Below, piece after piece: positions 43,996 through 54,264 of a stretch of 64,000 nucleotides of DNA. Every line of letters starts with the position of its first letter. Position 1 is the first letter of the stretch. The stretch is from Papio anubis (taxonomy: Eukaryota; Chordata; Mammalia; Primates; Cercopithecidae), in contig NC_044986.1 of the NCBI RefSeq assembly GCF_008728515.1, positions 109,418,313 to 109,482,312 of the forward strand, given 5' to 3'. The position numbers and the translations under genes were made by a program. Under the pieces are notes generated by a model that had not been told where the DNA came from, made no database searches, and worked only from the letters and a program-made list of their open reading frames with translations.

Positions 43996-44572
43996 GAATC
44001 TTTAAAGTTTGAAACTATCTTTGAATAAGAATATACATACATATTTTTTTGCTCTGTGCAGATAAGGGGTTGGGAAAGAGAGGGAAGATCTCTGAGGGTA
44101 TAAGGAAGCTGTGTGTATCGCTGAAGCTGGGACAGGGCTACTGTCTCCATTACACGAGCAAAAAGACCTCTAAATTCCTACAGATGTGGAAAACCAATTT
44201 CCAGGCTCTCATGTTCTGTCTAGTACATATGGAACCTTCTTGATGCATAAGAGTGGCCTCCCCTTTTCCTGGAGAGCAACCCCAGCACCTGGCTGGATGT
44301 GTACACCCTGGCTCGTAGGTCTGTCTCTGGCCAGCTCTGAACCCTGCGTTCTGTACTCCGTGAGAGTGACTGTCGATGGAACCTGCTTGTACCGCCTCCA
44401 AGGTGACACTTGGAAGACTGGAATAGAATACAGCATGGCCTCTCAAAACCATAGTGTCCAGCTTTCCTGGATCACAAAATCAGTTGGGCAGTTCCATCTG
44501 CCAGCCCTTCCCCTCTGCCTGTCAGCCATGGTGCAGATGTCGTCCAGAACACTAGTATTGGAGGCCAGGCAC
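43996..44572. other. Unique DNA, no gene seen
   Basis: Overlapping 64-134-codon frames on both strands but no domain, splice or start evidence. No repeat recognised. Confidence 0.4.
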
Positions 44573-44694
44573 AGTGGCTCATCCCTGTAATCCACTTTGG
44601 GAGGCCAAGGCAGGAGGATTGCTTGGGGCCAGGAGTTTAAGACCAGCCTGGGCAACAAAGTGAGACCCCATGTCTATGAAAATAATTTTTTTTT

Positions 44695-44977
44695 GGTGGT
44701 GCATCGTGACTCAAGGCCTGCAATCCCAGCACTTTGAGACGCCAAGGTGGGTGGATCACTGTAAGTCAAGAGTTCAAGACCAGCCTGGCCAACATGGTAA
44801 AACCCCATCACTACTAAAAAATGCGAAATCAGCTGGGCGTGGTGGTGCATGCCTGTAAGCCCAGTTACTCAGGAGGCTGAGGCAGGAGAATCGCTTGAAC
44901 CTGGAAGGCGGAGGTTGCAGTGAGCCAAGATCACACCACTGCACTCCAGCCTGGGCAACAGAACGGGACTCAGTCTT
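44695..44977 (+). mobile_element. AluS, sense, nested in AluJ
   Basis: GACTCAAGGCCTGCAATCCC to ACGGGACTCAGTCTT, a full dimer lacking a clean first few bases. Confidence 0.88.
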
Positions 44978-45023
44978 AAAAAAATATATATTTTATATAT
45001 ATATATATATATTTTTTTTTTTT
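44978..45023. repeat. (AT)n / T-run derived from an Alu tail
   Basis: AAAAAAATATATATTTTATA followed by (TA)8 and T12. Likely grew from the poly-A tail of the nested Alu. It can fold back on itself. Confidence 0.9.
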
Positions 45024-45189
45024 AATTAGCTAGGCATGGTGGCATATATGTGTAGTCCAGCTACTCAGGAATTCTGAGGCGTGAGATCACTTGAACCCAG
45101 GAGTTTGAGGCTGCAGTGAGCTATGATCGTACCACTTGCCCTCCAGCCTGGGGAACAGAGTGACAGAGTGAGACACTCAAAAAAAAAAT

Positions 45190-45419
45190 GCCAGACGCCA
45201 GTATATGCTAAACAGCCCAAGACGCCAGCATCCAGAGAGTGTGTATATTCCTCGTGTGGATACTGGAGCTGAGGCCACCTGGTACAGGGACGTCAGGCTC
45301 TGTGCCAAACCTCATTCATAGCGACTACAGGCTGTGGAGCTGGGTATGCCCTTGCTGTAGAGGACCTGAGACACCCGCCAGGCTCTCTTGGAGACACAGT
45401 TATATCAATAAAAGGAGAT
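45190..45419. other. Unique DNA, no gene seen
   Basis: GACGCCAG occurs twice within 35 bp (45195, 45223). An AATAAA lies at 45409. No exon assigned. Confidence 0.35.
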
Positions 45420-45830
45420 AAGTTTGAGCTGTATTTATTTTAGGGTGGCTTTTAATTTGTTTTAATCAGAATTACTCATAAATTATCGATTAATTACCTT
45501 CTACTGTTCAGTTAAATCCTCTCAGCTACAGAGGCAGCTTCGCTGTGCAATGAATGCCATCCACCGTAATTATAGGGCACTTTGTCAGCATTTAATCAGC
45601 GGTACTTATTAATGTGGCATTGATGTGTGTTAGCCCGCCCCACGCTATCTATCATGGGTGAGCAGCCAGCACAGATTCGGACACCATTGCTCTCTGTCCC
45701 ATTAGCCAGCCCCCGGGCTTTCGAGCCAAGGCATCATGCTCACTTTTCACTAAATAGACACTCTGTCTCGTCCATTCAATTCCATTTTTATCATTGTCGA
45801 CTTAAACACTCATAAGCTTTTGAACTTCAG
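45420..45830. promoter_or_regulatory. Strong candidate conserved regulatory element next to the terminal exon
   Basis: Repeat-free, ~270 bp before the splice acceptor. Dense homeodomain- and HMG-type cores: AAATTATCGATTAATTACC, CCGTAATTATAGG, TTTAATCAGCGG, CTTATTAATGTGG, CCCATTAGCC. Balanced composition, no transposon traces and no coding frame. It has the look of an ultraconserved-type enhancer, which cannot be proved without alignment. Confidence 0.5.
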
Positions 45831-46072
45831 TCCAGAACGGCTGAGCAGGGCCTGACCAGTTCTCCCAGTGAGTGTGAAATCCCAAGAGACTGGTCCGTGA
45901 TCGGACATCATGGCATGGCGTGCATGTGTAAGAGAATTTTATATTCAACACAGCATATGACCTAGAGAATACAGAAGTGATCTTTTGGTTTCCTTTGGCT
46001 TACTATTTCTGGAGATTCTTCTATTCCTGAAAGCTCTTCCAATGAAAGCTATGTTGTGTTGGCAAACTAGAT

Positions 46073-46101
46073 CTGATGGTGTCCTTTCTCTGTCTTTGCA
46101 G
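46073..46101 (+). promoter_or_regulatory. 3' splice site of the terminal exon
   Basis: Branch-like CTGAT (branch A at 46076, 25 nt before the AG), pyrimidine-rich GTCCTTTCTCTGTCTTTGC and AG at 46100-46101, with no other AG between branch and acceptor. An excellent acceptor by eye. Confidence 0.75.
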
Positions 46102-46204
46102 CCTCTATGGCAGACACATGCAGGCCAACCCAGAACCACCAAAGAAGAATAATGACAAATCGAAGAAGATCAGCCGGAAACCCCTGGCAGCCAAGAACAG
46201 ATAA
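46102..46204 (+). CDS. C-terminal coding exon of an unidentified gene
   Basis: The exon starts at 46102 with one base completing a split codon, then 33 sense codons and TAA at 46202-46204. The tail reads LYGRHMQANPEPP (residues 1-13), a basic KKNNDKSKK block (14-22), then ISRKPLAAKNR to the stop. Seven Lys and three Arg in 33 residues make it strongly basic. The two clusters could serve as a bipartite nuclear signal or a membrane-proximal/heparin-binding tail. There is no transmembrane segment in this exon. Support comes from the strong acceptor just upstream and the poly-A signal just downstream, which together bracket a short open tail. The ATG-initiated frame at 46107 is out of this frame and is a shadow. 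I do not recognise the protein and no partner exon is visible, so it could be an alternative last exon. A random exon-like arrangement is possible but less likely. Confidence 0.6.
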
Positions 46205-46305
46205 GGAAGGGGTTGGCATCGGCTGGCCTTCCAGCACCTTCTCTCTCCAACACTTCATTCTCTCTTGCTCTGTCTCTCAAATAAACACAATGCGTGTGTG
46301 GCCTT
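46205..46305 (+). other. Short 3' UTR of the terminal exon
   Basis: From after TAA to the expected cleavage near 46290-46305. About 100 nt, unusually short for a primate mRNA; alternative distal poly-A sites (AATAAA at ~46656 and ~46697) could lengthen it. Confidence 0.5.
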
Positions 46306-46313
46306 TTTTATTT
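46280..46313 (+). terminator. Polyadenylation site (AATAAA + GT/T-rich element)
   Basis: Canonical AATAAA at 46280-46285, followed by TGCGTGTGTGGCCTTTTTTA at 46294-46313 as a downstream element. The combination is typical of an efficient mRNA 3' end on the plus strand. Confidence 0.65.
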
Positions 46314-46860
46314 TTCTTTTCACTCTGTAATGCTTCCCACCTTACCTTTTAGATTCTTTTGGTAGGTGGGAGATTGTTGTAAGGTCTTTAAACCATTTCC
46401 ATTTGTTTCTTTAAAATTACGAAAAGCAGGGAACAAAGCTCTTATTCAACTGCAAATTCCATAGTGGGCTCAGGCTTTTGTTGAATAGACATCACAAGGT
46501 TGCTTATTATCAAAAGAATAATTAAAATCATGTAACCATTTAAATGTCACTGTTAACACTTTTCACTCTTTCTATTGATTCACACAACTCATTATTTTGC
46601 TTTATTAAAAATCTTCGCCACCGAGATATGTTAATTTAACTTACAAATGATTTTAATAAAATCTTGAGTTTGTATCACATGTTACTTGTTGACCCAGAAT
46701 AAAAGAACAGTCTGATTTTGGGGTATAACACATCTTCATTTACTTTTCTCCCCCAAAATCATCTTGTCCAATTTTATTGGTTATACATGATAAACTTTTC
46801 ATGAAAGAAATGCAAAATTAAATCACAGTTCGTTTCTTCTCACATTAATTTGTCAAGTTT
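46314..46860. promoter_or_regulatory. Repeat-free AT-rich DNA downstream of the exon
   Basis: No transposon. Contains two further AATAAA hexamers and TTAATTTAAC/TGTTAAC-type sites. Either extended 3' UTR or conserved flanking DNA; I cannot tell which. Confidence 0.35.
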
Positions 46861-47170
46861 TTTTTTTTTCTTTGAAGACTTTCTAAATTAGGAAGCAGAA
46901 AAACAAATCTCTAGGAGATTCTGCCAAAGGATTTTGGAAAGTAGCATTCCTTCGCCGAAGAAATGGTGATTTCTGCCAGGGGCTGGTAGACAAGAACTGT
47001 GAAAGGGAGAGAGAAAAAACCTCAACTATGTTTTTTGTCACGGCAGAAAATCTGCTCACATCAAAGCATTCTTCTAAGCGACTTCGATGCCAAGGAAGTT
47101 GTGTAAATGTGCACACGCTACACCACACCCAGGGTGGAAACCACAGTTGCAGAGTCATTGAACAATCAAT
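46861..47170. promoter_or_regulatory. Candidate conserved element
   Basis: 47030-47170 has a compact run of factor-like motifs (CACATCAAAGC, GGAAACCACAG runt-like, GAACAATCAATTGTTTGAC containing the palindrome CAATTG). No repeats. Function inferred. Confidence 0.4.
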
Positions 47171-47929
47171 TGTTTGACATCTGTGAGGCAGCTTTCCTTC
47201 TTCTCAACAGGGAAACCTATGACAATGAAAATAAATGCAAGCTCAGGTTTTGTGCTCACTGAAAGGGCTGCCAACCCCAGAAGGCCTCCAAAAAAAAAAA
47301 AAAAGTGTGAAGATGCACCATCTTTTCAAATGGCCTGGGAGAGGGGGCCTACCCTTCTCTGCTGTGTCCTTTCAACTTCCCAGTTGAGCTCCCAAGACCA
47401 GGACGCACTGGGGCGTATAAAAATCCAAAATCAAAATCAAGCAACAAGTTCTGAGTTAATTAGGAAACAGACTTTGCATTTCAATCAGAGAGGCCAGAGA
47501 GCAAGGTCTAAACTTCTGGCTTCTAGACAACTTCCTGATAGAACATTTAACTGTGGGAAGAGGCTTCCCCAGGTCCCATCTATCCCTGTTTAGGGATAGA
47601 GTTGATAACATTTTTGTAGGTGGCATGTTTGCCTCTACCTGAATTTTTTGAATTGATTTTTGAGCTTTTGAGATTCCAGGAGGGAGGACAAGGCCTCTGC
47701 TGTTGTGGATAGGAAAGGCTTAACCTAAAATTAAACCAGCAACGAAACATTAGTAAAAATCTAACAATATGAAGGGCTCTTATGAGTGATTTTTTTCAAA
47801 AGATGAAAACTCCAGAAACGCACAGGAATGAAATACCTCCCAGAAACATGAAGCAATCATCGAAGACTCACTGGTAATATTTTTTAAAAGTATACAAATC
47901 AAAGCAAAAATAAGCATGTGTAACAATGA
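47171..47929. other. Unique DNA, no confirmed gene
   Basis: A TTCTTCTCAACAG acceptor-like site at ~47210 leads into a 130-codon frame (47174-47593). Composition is ordinary and an A15 run at 47290-47304 encodes its poly-Lys, so I do not call an exon. Confidence 0.35.
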
Positions 47930-48870
47930 GAAATGTGCAAATATTTTTTAAGGCAGTACTAAGTGCATGAGGAGTAACATGAAATAAACATTCTTTCACA
48001 CAGCTACTGGGAATATAAATTTCTCTCCAGAAAGGTCGTGGCAGTTTGACGATAGGTGGCAAAACCTGAAGATTGTGTACTTGGGCACAGTTTTTATTTC
48101 TAGGAATGTATCCTGAGGAAATTATTAAACTGCAGTGTTTAGAAATTGTCCGTATAGCATTGTATACACAAGAAAAACAGACAAAAGTCTGATGCCTGTC
48201 AGTGGAAAAGAGGTTCAATGAATGATGGTGTATCTGCATGAGGTTTCCATGACATTAAAAATTGTTGAACAATGGCCACGCACAGTGGCTCACGCCTGTA
48301 ATCCTAGCACTTTGGGAGGCCAAGGTGGGAAGACTGCCTGAGCTCACGAATTCTAGACCAGCCTGGGTAACACGGTGAAACCCTATCTCTACTAAAATAC
48401 AAAAAATTAGCCGGGCGTGGCAGTGTGCGCCTGTAGTCCCAGCTACTCTGGAGGCTGAGGCAGGAGAATTGATTGAACCCAGGAGGCAGAGGTTGCAGTG
48501 AGCTGAGATTGCACCACTGCACTCCAGCCTGGTCGAAAGAGCAAGATTCCATTTCCAAGAAAAAAAAATTGTTCAACAATAAGGGCAAAGGGAGAGAATC
48601 ATAACATCTGATTAAATAGAAAAAGCAAGATTTTTAAAACGACCTATGTAAGGGTGGTCCCAGCTGTGTCAAAAGGAAGCTATGTGTGTAATATGTATGC
48701 ATAAAAAATTAAATAGAGATAGAACACAATTTTAAGGCAGATAAATTATCTCCGTATTGCGAACTAAGACTTTCTAGAATTTTACACTTACTCATTCTGT
48801 ACTTAAATTTTTTCTAATGAACACATATACTTTTGTAATCAGAAAATATTAAATACATGTATTTTTCAAA
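47930..48870 (+). mobile_element. Old L1M (ORF2 end and 3' UTR), sense, split by AluS
   Basis: TACTGGGAATATAAATT, TTTTTATTTCTAGGAATGTA, TATCCTGAGG, GTCAGTGGAAAAGAGGTTC before the Alu, then AAAAAGCAAGATTTTTAAAA, TGTGTGTAATATGTATGC after it, follow the degraded L1M ORF2/3' UTR. Confidence 0.75.
48274..48563 (+). mobile_element. AluS, sense, with TSD
   Basis: A full dimer. AAAAATTGTTGAACAAT (48257-48273) and AAAAATTGTTCAACAAT after the tail flank it. The target is itself nearly palindromic. Confidence 0.93.
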
Positions 48871-49046
48871 ATGAAATTGGTATGTCATGGTATGTTATGC
48901 AATCCAGGAAATATATAAGCTCAAGGCATAATATAAAATGTCAGGAGGGATTTTTTCTGTTTTTGTTGCCAAAATGGGTTTCAGGTCTCTTCCTACAGTT
49001 TTTAGTTACTTGATATCTGGATCAGCAAACAAAATATCCAAAGTTT
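48871..49046. other. Unique DNA
   Basis: AT-rich, with TATGTCATGGTATGTTATG near-repeat words. No gene. Confidence 0.4.
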
Positions 49047-49060
49047 GAAAGGTGGCCCTT

Positions 49061-49356
49061 TTTTTTTTTTTTTTTGAGATGGAGTCTCACTCTGTCACCC
49101 AGGTTGAATTGCAATACCATGATCTCAGCCCACCGCAACCTCCGCCTCTCGGGTTCAAGCGATTCTGTCTCAGCCTCCCGAGTAGCTGGGATTCAGGCAC
49201 CTACTGCCACGCCCAATTAATTTTTGTATTTTTAGTAGAGACGGGATTTCACCATGTTGGCCAGGCTGGTCTCAAACTCCTGGCCTCAGGTGATCCATCC
49301 GCCCACCTCGGCCTCCCAAAGTGCTGAAACTAAGTCATGAGCCACTGCGCCTGGCC
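49061..49356 (-). mobile_element. AluS, antisense, with TSD
   Basis: A reversed dimer (GAGATGGAGTCTCACTCTG to CACTGCGCCTGGCC). GAAAGGTGGCC lies at 49047-49057 and again from 49357. Confidence 0.95.
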
Positions 49357-49371
49357 GAAAGGTGGCCTTTT

Positions 49372-50169
49372 CACAAAGATAGTCTAACCTTTTCGCCCAG
49401 TGATGAAATCAGCTCTCCCCGTTGATGCCTTGCAGTCCGGTCTTCCAAGTGCTAAGAGCCCACGTGTGAACCTGCGCATATATTTTTATTCCTCATTTGA
49501 AACTTCTTCCCCAGGGTTTCTCCCCTTTATGTAAAACACTTGCCTTGCCCACGTGGCTAGGTATCTTAGAGATGTTATGCAAAATACTTTCATGCACATA
49601 ATCACATATGGTTTGTGCTAGAGCCTTGTGGGATAGGCAAGGCAGGTTATTTGAGAATAAACTGTATAAAGGTTCTCAGATCTAGGAGAGAAGTGTTTCT
49701 CTTTATTTGCTGGAGGTGATATAATGTTTATTAGGAGTCTATTGATTTTTTTTTTTCCCAATTAAGGTAGGAGCAAGTAGAAAAAGTGGATGGGCCATTT
49801 GGCCACAAAACCACTTCTCTAAGCTTTGTATCACCCCACGTTGGGAAATACTCCTGTGGGATAAAGCAGCAGGTCCCCAGTCACGTCAGGTTCGCCCTTT
49901 GGAATAGAAGCGACTTGTACACCACTCTGCAGAAGTGAATCTTCACTTTGATAAACTTAAATATAGAAGAGAAATCCTGTGACTGCATAGAGAACTGACT
50001 TGCCCCAATCATTGTGTCCGTATTCACCGAAAACAGAAGTTGCCCCTGTCCATGTTTTATCCTGTACTTTTACTTCCTTCTACAGACTCTGTACTCAACA
50101 CGTTTGTTGCCTCGAATTGCAAAGTCAAGTCACTAATAGTTCAATTTCTAATAAAGCTTCATAGTCATA
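49372..50169. other. Unique DNA; weak MIR trace 49580-49670
   Basis: GCACATAATCACATATGG to GATAGGCAAGGCAGG is a possible reversed MIR scrap. No exon or RNA gene. Confidence 0.35.
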
Positions 50170-50696
50170 ATATCCCATAAGTACCGTGTTAGAAAATCCT
50201 CTAGGCTCTACCTGTAAAACAACCCAAACTGAAGACTTTGCACCATCTTCTTCCATGCTGACCCAGGTCACCCTGCCCTCTTGCCTGTTCCACTCTGGTA
50301 TCCTCTGGTGGGCCTCCTGCTTTTGCACTGAGATCTCCATGCAACAGAGCACATCTTTATATGCTGACATCACATCAGGACGCTCTTCTGCCCCCAGTCT
50401 TCCAGTGAAGTCCCCTTGTCTCTTTCACTCAGAGTGAAAGCCTAGGTTACCAGTATCTAGGTTACCCCCACTCCTCCAGGTTCTTCCCCTTAAGATTTTT
50501 GTGCAGTTGATTCTTTTCTAGAATGTTGTGCCAAATGGACCTATAACTCCTTTGCCAACTTCAAATCCTAGTTAAAAAGTCACTTTCTCAACAGAGCCTC
50601 CCCTGATTACCCTGCTTTAAATTTGCAATTTATTTGGTCAGTCACCTGCCTCCCACCCCCAGTGCAGTGGAGGCTCCTCCAGGAAAAGGGTGAGCC

Positions 50697-51240
50697 AGCT
50701 ACAGTTCAGAGGCACCCAGACGCCAAACCTGGTCCACACCTGTTTTTGTAAATAAAGTTGTGGGAACACGGCCATTCCCATTCATTTACCTAAGGTCTGT
50801 GGCTTTTTTTTTTTTTTTTTTTTTTTTAATTTTGGAGATGGCGTCTCCCTTCGTTGCTCAGGCTGGAATGCAGTGACACAATCTCAGGTCACTGCAACCT
50901 CCACCTCCGGGGTTCAAGCAGTTGTCGTGCCTCAGCCTCCCAACTAGGTGGGATTACAGGTGTGCACCACCAGACCCGACTAATTTTTGTATTTTTAATA
51001 GAGACAGGGTTTTGCCATGTCAATTAGGCTTGTCTCGAACTCCTAGCCTCAAATGATCCATCTGCCTCAGCCTCCCAAAGTGCCGGGATTACAGGCATGA
51101 GCCACCATGCCCAGCCAGTCTGTGGCTGTTTTTACGTGACCACAACAGAGCTGACTGACAGAGAGACCCTATGGCTCACAAAGCAAGAGGTTTCTACTCT
51201 CTGGCCCTTTCCAGAGAAACTTCTGCGGATTTTTCTATCA
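50697..51240 (+). mobile_element. hAT-type DNA element inside L2, itself split by an Alu
   Basis: ACACCTGTTTTTGTAAATAA, AGTTGTGGGAACACGGCC before the Alu, and GGCTGTTTTTACGTGACC, GAGACCCTATGGCTCACAAA, CTCTGGCCCTTTCCAGAG after it, match a widespread mammalian hAT-like repeat. Family name uncertain; termini eroded. Confidence 0.75.
50805..51116 (-). mobile_element. AluS, antisense, innermost layer
   Basis: A reversed dimer with a ~24-nt T run. GTCTGTGGCT at 50795-50804 and 51118-51127 is the target duplication. Confidence 0.94.
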
Positions 51241-51312
51241 GCTGTTACATCCCCAGCACCCAGAATGGTGCCCTGTATACAATAGGGGCTCAATAATGAT
51301 TTAATTGAATAG

Positions 51313-52034
51313 ACTACAAATTGGATCATTGTGATTTGGATGATACAAAGCTAATATTAAGGTAGAGGGAAGGGGAAAAAATCCTAGACATTCCTTTTAT
51401 ACTTTGTCATTCAAGGCTACTTTATCAAAGCTAAATTCTAAGGGAAAAAAAAAACTGTGAATATTACTACAGGTGAGAGTTTATGCAACCCTGTAAGAGT
51501 TCAAGCCTTTATGTGAATGTTTGGTTTTCCCTATAATTACCCAATTGTTTCATACCTGACCATTTAGCCTTCCTCAAACAACCATCAATTTCTTCAGTAA
51601 CAAAACCAGAAAGGGCTGGCACCCAATTTACCTGTATGAACCCAGAAGAAGGGTTCGTGTCAAAGGTAAAATCCAAACTGCCCTTGTCAATGTGAGTCAA
51701 TTCAGATGTTTAGAAGCAGCAGAACTGGCAAGTAAAGTGACAAGTCTCTGTTCTCTGGACGTTTTATGACCTGAAATCAGGCATTAATCATGTGTGTATC
51801 TCTCTATTTATAGTATCATGTGATCCTACCATATATGGTGTGTCCTTATTTTTATAATTGATCTTCCCATCAATAACAGCTTTGGGAGATTCCTGGTCTC
51901 TAACATCATGTTTCAGTTAAGACTGCATAAACATGTTCCTCTTTCTTACCACATGCTTATTTCATACACAATAGAATGTGGTGATTTGCCACTGTTAAGT
52001 TTCCCCCTTAATCTATTTTCTTTTACTAACAATA
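51313..52034. other. Unique AT-rich DNA, no gene seen
   Basis: No repeat recognised. An old AT-rich region with no exon signals that I trust. Confidence 0.4.
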
Positions 52035-52250
52035 GCACTCATTGATTGAAGCCTGTTCATGTATCAGGAACTTTGTTTCCTTTCATTCTCACTCAATGGA
52101 CATCCTCACTTTGTGGGAAATTTGACCTCCAAGCAATTAAGGAACTTCCTGCAAGAGCCCACAGCTGGCAAGTGGCAGAGGAAGGATGCAGAAGAACATG
52201 CATTTGACTCTAGAGCTAATGTCCTTTCCTCAATCCCACATCACACTCTG
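52035..52250 (-). mobile_element. MIR SINE, antisense
   Basis: TGTATCAGGAACTTTGTTTCC, CATTCTCACTCAATGG, GCCCACAGCTGGCAAGTGGC, TTTGACTCTAGAGC. Confidence 0.85.
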
Positions 52251-52740
52251 CTGTCAATCAAGACTCCCTTGGCCTATCCAAAGGCAGCAGTTTTCCTTCC
52301 CATGACCTCTTAAATTGGAGTTTCTGCTTTTGAGCTCCTGAAGCGTTCATTTTATTAACACATTTAAGTTACTGCACGATGACAGCTTTACCTCATTTCT
52401 ATAAATGACAGACCTTTGGTTTCTGCTGTCTCTGTTCCCCATGCTTGGTCAGGCAACAGCATCTCTCTGATGGTTCAGTGATGGATCGAGCAAAGCAGAT
52501 AAGCCTTACTTCTGAGAATAAGTTTGCCCTTTCCCCGTCTCATCCAGAAATTCACTTCCCACACTGTCCTATCAATGAACTATTTTACTCCAAAGGGGAT
52601 TCCCTCATATGACCCACCCAAAGAGCAGCGCTTCCTGAAATAGGTAGAAAGTGGCTTTGGGTTTCATTTTGAAGCAGGTTTGGGTTGGCATGATCAGATC
52701 ACCTGGAGACTTTGTTTTTAGTCATTCAATCAGAGACAGG
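52251..52740. other. Unique DNA, no gene seen
   Basis: Repeat-free and possibly regulatory around 52320-52560, but no distinct signal. Confidence 0.35.
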
Positions 52741-52872
52741 GCTGGGTGAGGTGGCTCAACATCTGTAATCCTAGCACTTGGGGAGACCACGGTGGGAGGA
52801 TCGCTTGAACTCAGGAGTTAGAGACCAGCCTGGGCAACACAGTGAAAACCCACACAAGCAAAAAAAAAACTT
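52741..52872 (+). mobile_element. FLAM / Alu left monomer
   Basis: GGCTGGGTGAGGTGGCTCAAC to ACACAGTGAAAACCC with a short A tail; monomeric. Confidence 0.87.
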
Positions 52873-52989
52873 TTAATTGAAATAGGATGTGGTCAGGGTC
52901 CTGAAGCACTGGATGAGAATCAATGGAGGACTGGTGGAGCTGGATCTTAAGAATGGAAAGCCTGGGTGGACAATGGAGATCCTATAAAG

Positions 52990-53373
52990 AAGGAAAGGAA
53001 GGAAGGAAAGAGGAAGGAAGGAGGGAGGGAGGAAATGGAAGGTGGAAGGGGGGGGAAGGGGAAGGAAGGGGGAAGGGGAAGGAAGGGAAGGGGAAGGAGG
53101 GGAAGGAGGAAGGAAGGAAGGGGGGGAAAGGGAGGGAGGGGGGAAGGAATGATGAAGGATAAAAGGAGGGAGGGGCTGGGAGGGGAAGGAAGGGGGAAGG
53201 AGGGAGGAAGGAGGGGGGAAGGAAGGAAGGAAGGGGGAAGGAAAGGAAGGAAAGGAAGGAAGGAAGGAAGGAAGGAAAGGAAGGGAATGGAGGAAGGAAT
53301 GAAGGAATGAAGGAGGGGAGGGAAGGAAAGGGAAGGGAAGCAGGGAAGGAAGGAAGGAAGGAATGGACTGAAG
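52990..53373. repeat. (GGAA)n/(GGGA)n polypurine tract, ~380 bp
   Basis: Plus strand almost entirely G and A, with stretches of pure GGAA units (e.g. 53250-53280) and GGGGGAA variants. The 79-160-codon frames on both strands here (Gly/Arg/Lys/Glu or Pro/Ser/Phe/Leu only) are translation of the repeat, not genes. Confidence 0.97.
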
Positions 53374-54264
53374 ATCTCATCTGATCCATCCCATTCAATA
53401 GAAGAACGGAAACATGGATTCAAACACACAGAACGCCTATTCGAATGGATTCTAATGCCCTATTGATGTTTTTCCCTAAGCATTTATATTCCTTCTATAA
53501 ATGGAGAGACCGTGTCCCATAATGGGATATAAGAGTCAGCTAATATCTCTAATAAGTTTTCAGACCCAGCAATTAGCAGTGAATTAAGCAATCAGGGTTG
53601 GATAAGAATATAGCATTATCAGAAAAGACTTGTAATTAGAATTGCTCATCTCCAGTTACTTAGGGGCTGTGTGAGACCCTCCTTAGAATCGACAAGCCTT
53701 CAGTTACATAGCTGACATACACACAGCTCCCTGGAGTTAAGAATTGTGCTGTCCCCTAACATCCACCCCAGGAAGCCTCCCTGTCCGCATTCACAGGACC
53801 CGCTTTATCTGTCTCTGGAGACAGTCTTCTGGATACATCTACTGCCCAGCACACTGACACTGCCATTTCCAGTGTACAGATGTTGTCAGCAAAACTGACT
53901 CCTTCCTGCCCCAGGAAGAAAGCTTTCCCACTGACTAATAGCTGAAAGCAGGGAAAGAAGCACAATCCATTCATAACTCCCCCAGAGCACCACCCAAAAT
54001 AGCCCTGCCACACCAGGTGGACAATCTCGCTGTTTGCGTGGGCTGCTGTATTTGTCATTGTGCAATCAGGATTTTAACAAAGAGCCACTTTTTAACTCAC
54101 CATGCACAATGCAGCTGCGAAACCCAGTATTTTCATTAAGGAAGGCTGGGTCTAAGATCCAGACCATCAAACCATTTAGCAGCTCCAGTGTGAGACGGAG
54201 CTTTGCTGTGGCCGGTTAGGATCAGTAACTGGAAGGATTTGAATGAAAGGCCATAAAGACACGA
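53374..54264. other. Unique DNA, parts possibly regulatory
   Basis: 53450-53680 (GCTAATATCTCTAATAAG, AGCAATTAGCAGTGAATTAAG) and 54020-54240 are repeat-free and regulatory-looking. No exon confirmed. Confidence 0.35.

Larger units (their letters stand above)
44573..45189 (+). mobile_element. AluJ, sense, split by AluS and an AT tract
   Basis: Left arm 44573-44694, right arm 45024-45189 (AATTAGCTAGGCATGGTGGC to GAGTGAGACACTC). The host Alu is old and missing part of its middle. Confidence 0.88.
50170..51312 (+). mobile_element. L2 3' region, sense, split by a hAT element
   Basis: 50170-50695 follows the sense L2 3' region (CACTTTCTCAACAGAGCC, TCCCCTGATTACCCTGC, GAGGCTCCTCCAGG). The tail resumes at 51247-51312 (ATCCCCAGCACCCAGAATGG, GGGGCTCAATAATGATTTAA). 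Confidence 0.8.

Noticed and set aside
46107..46352. 81-codon ATG-started frame over the terminal exon
   Set aside because: Out of frame with the splice-supported tail; it runs past the poly-A signal.
47174..47593. 139-codon frame after an acceptor-like TTCTTCTCAACAG
   Set aside because: The poly-Lys comes from an A15 run, and no other evidence of an exon was seen.
52947..53429. Long Gly/Arg/Lys/Glu and Pro/Ser/Phe/Leu frames on both strands
   Set aside because: Pure translation of the GGAA polypurine tract.
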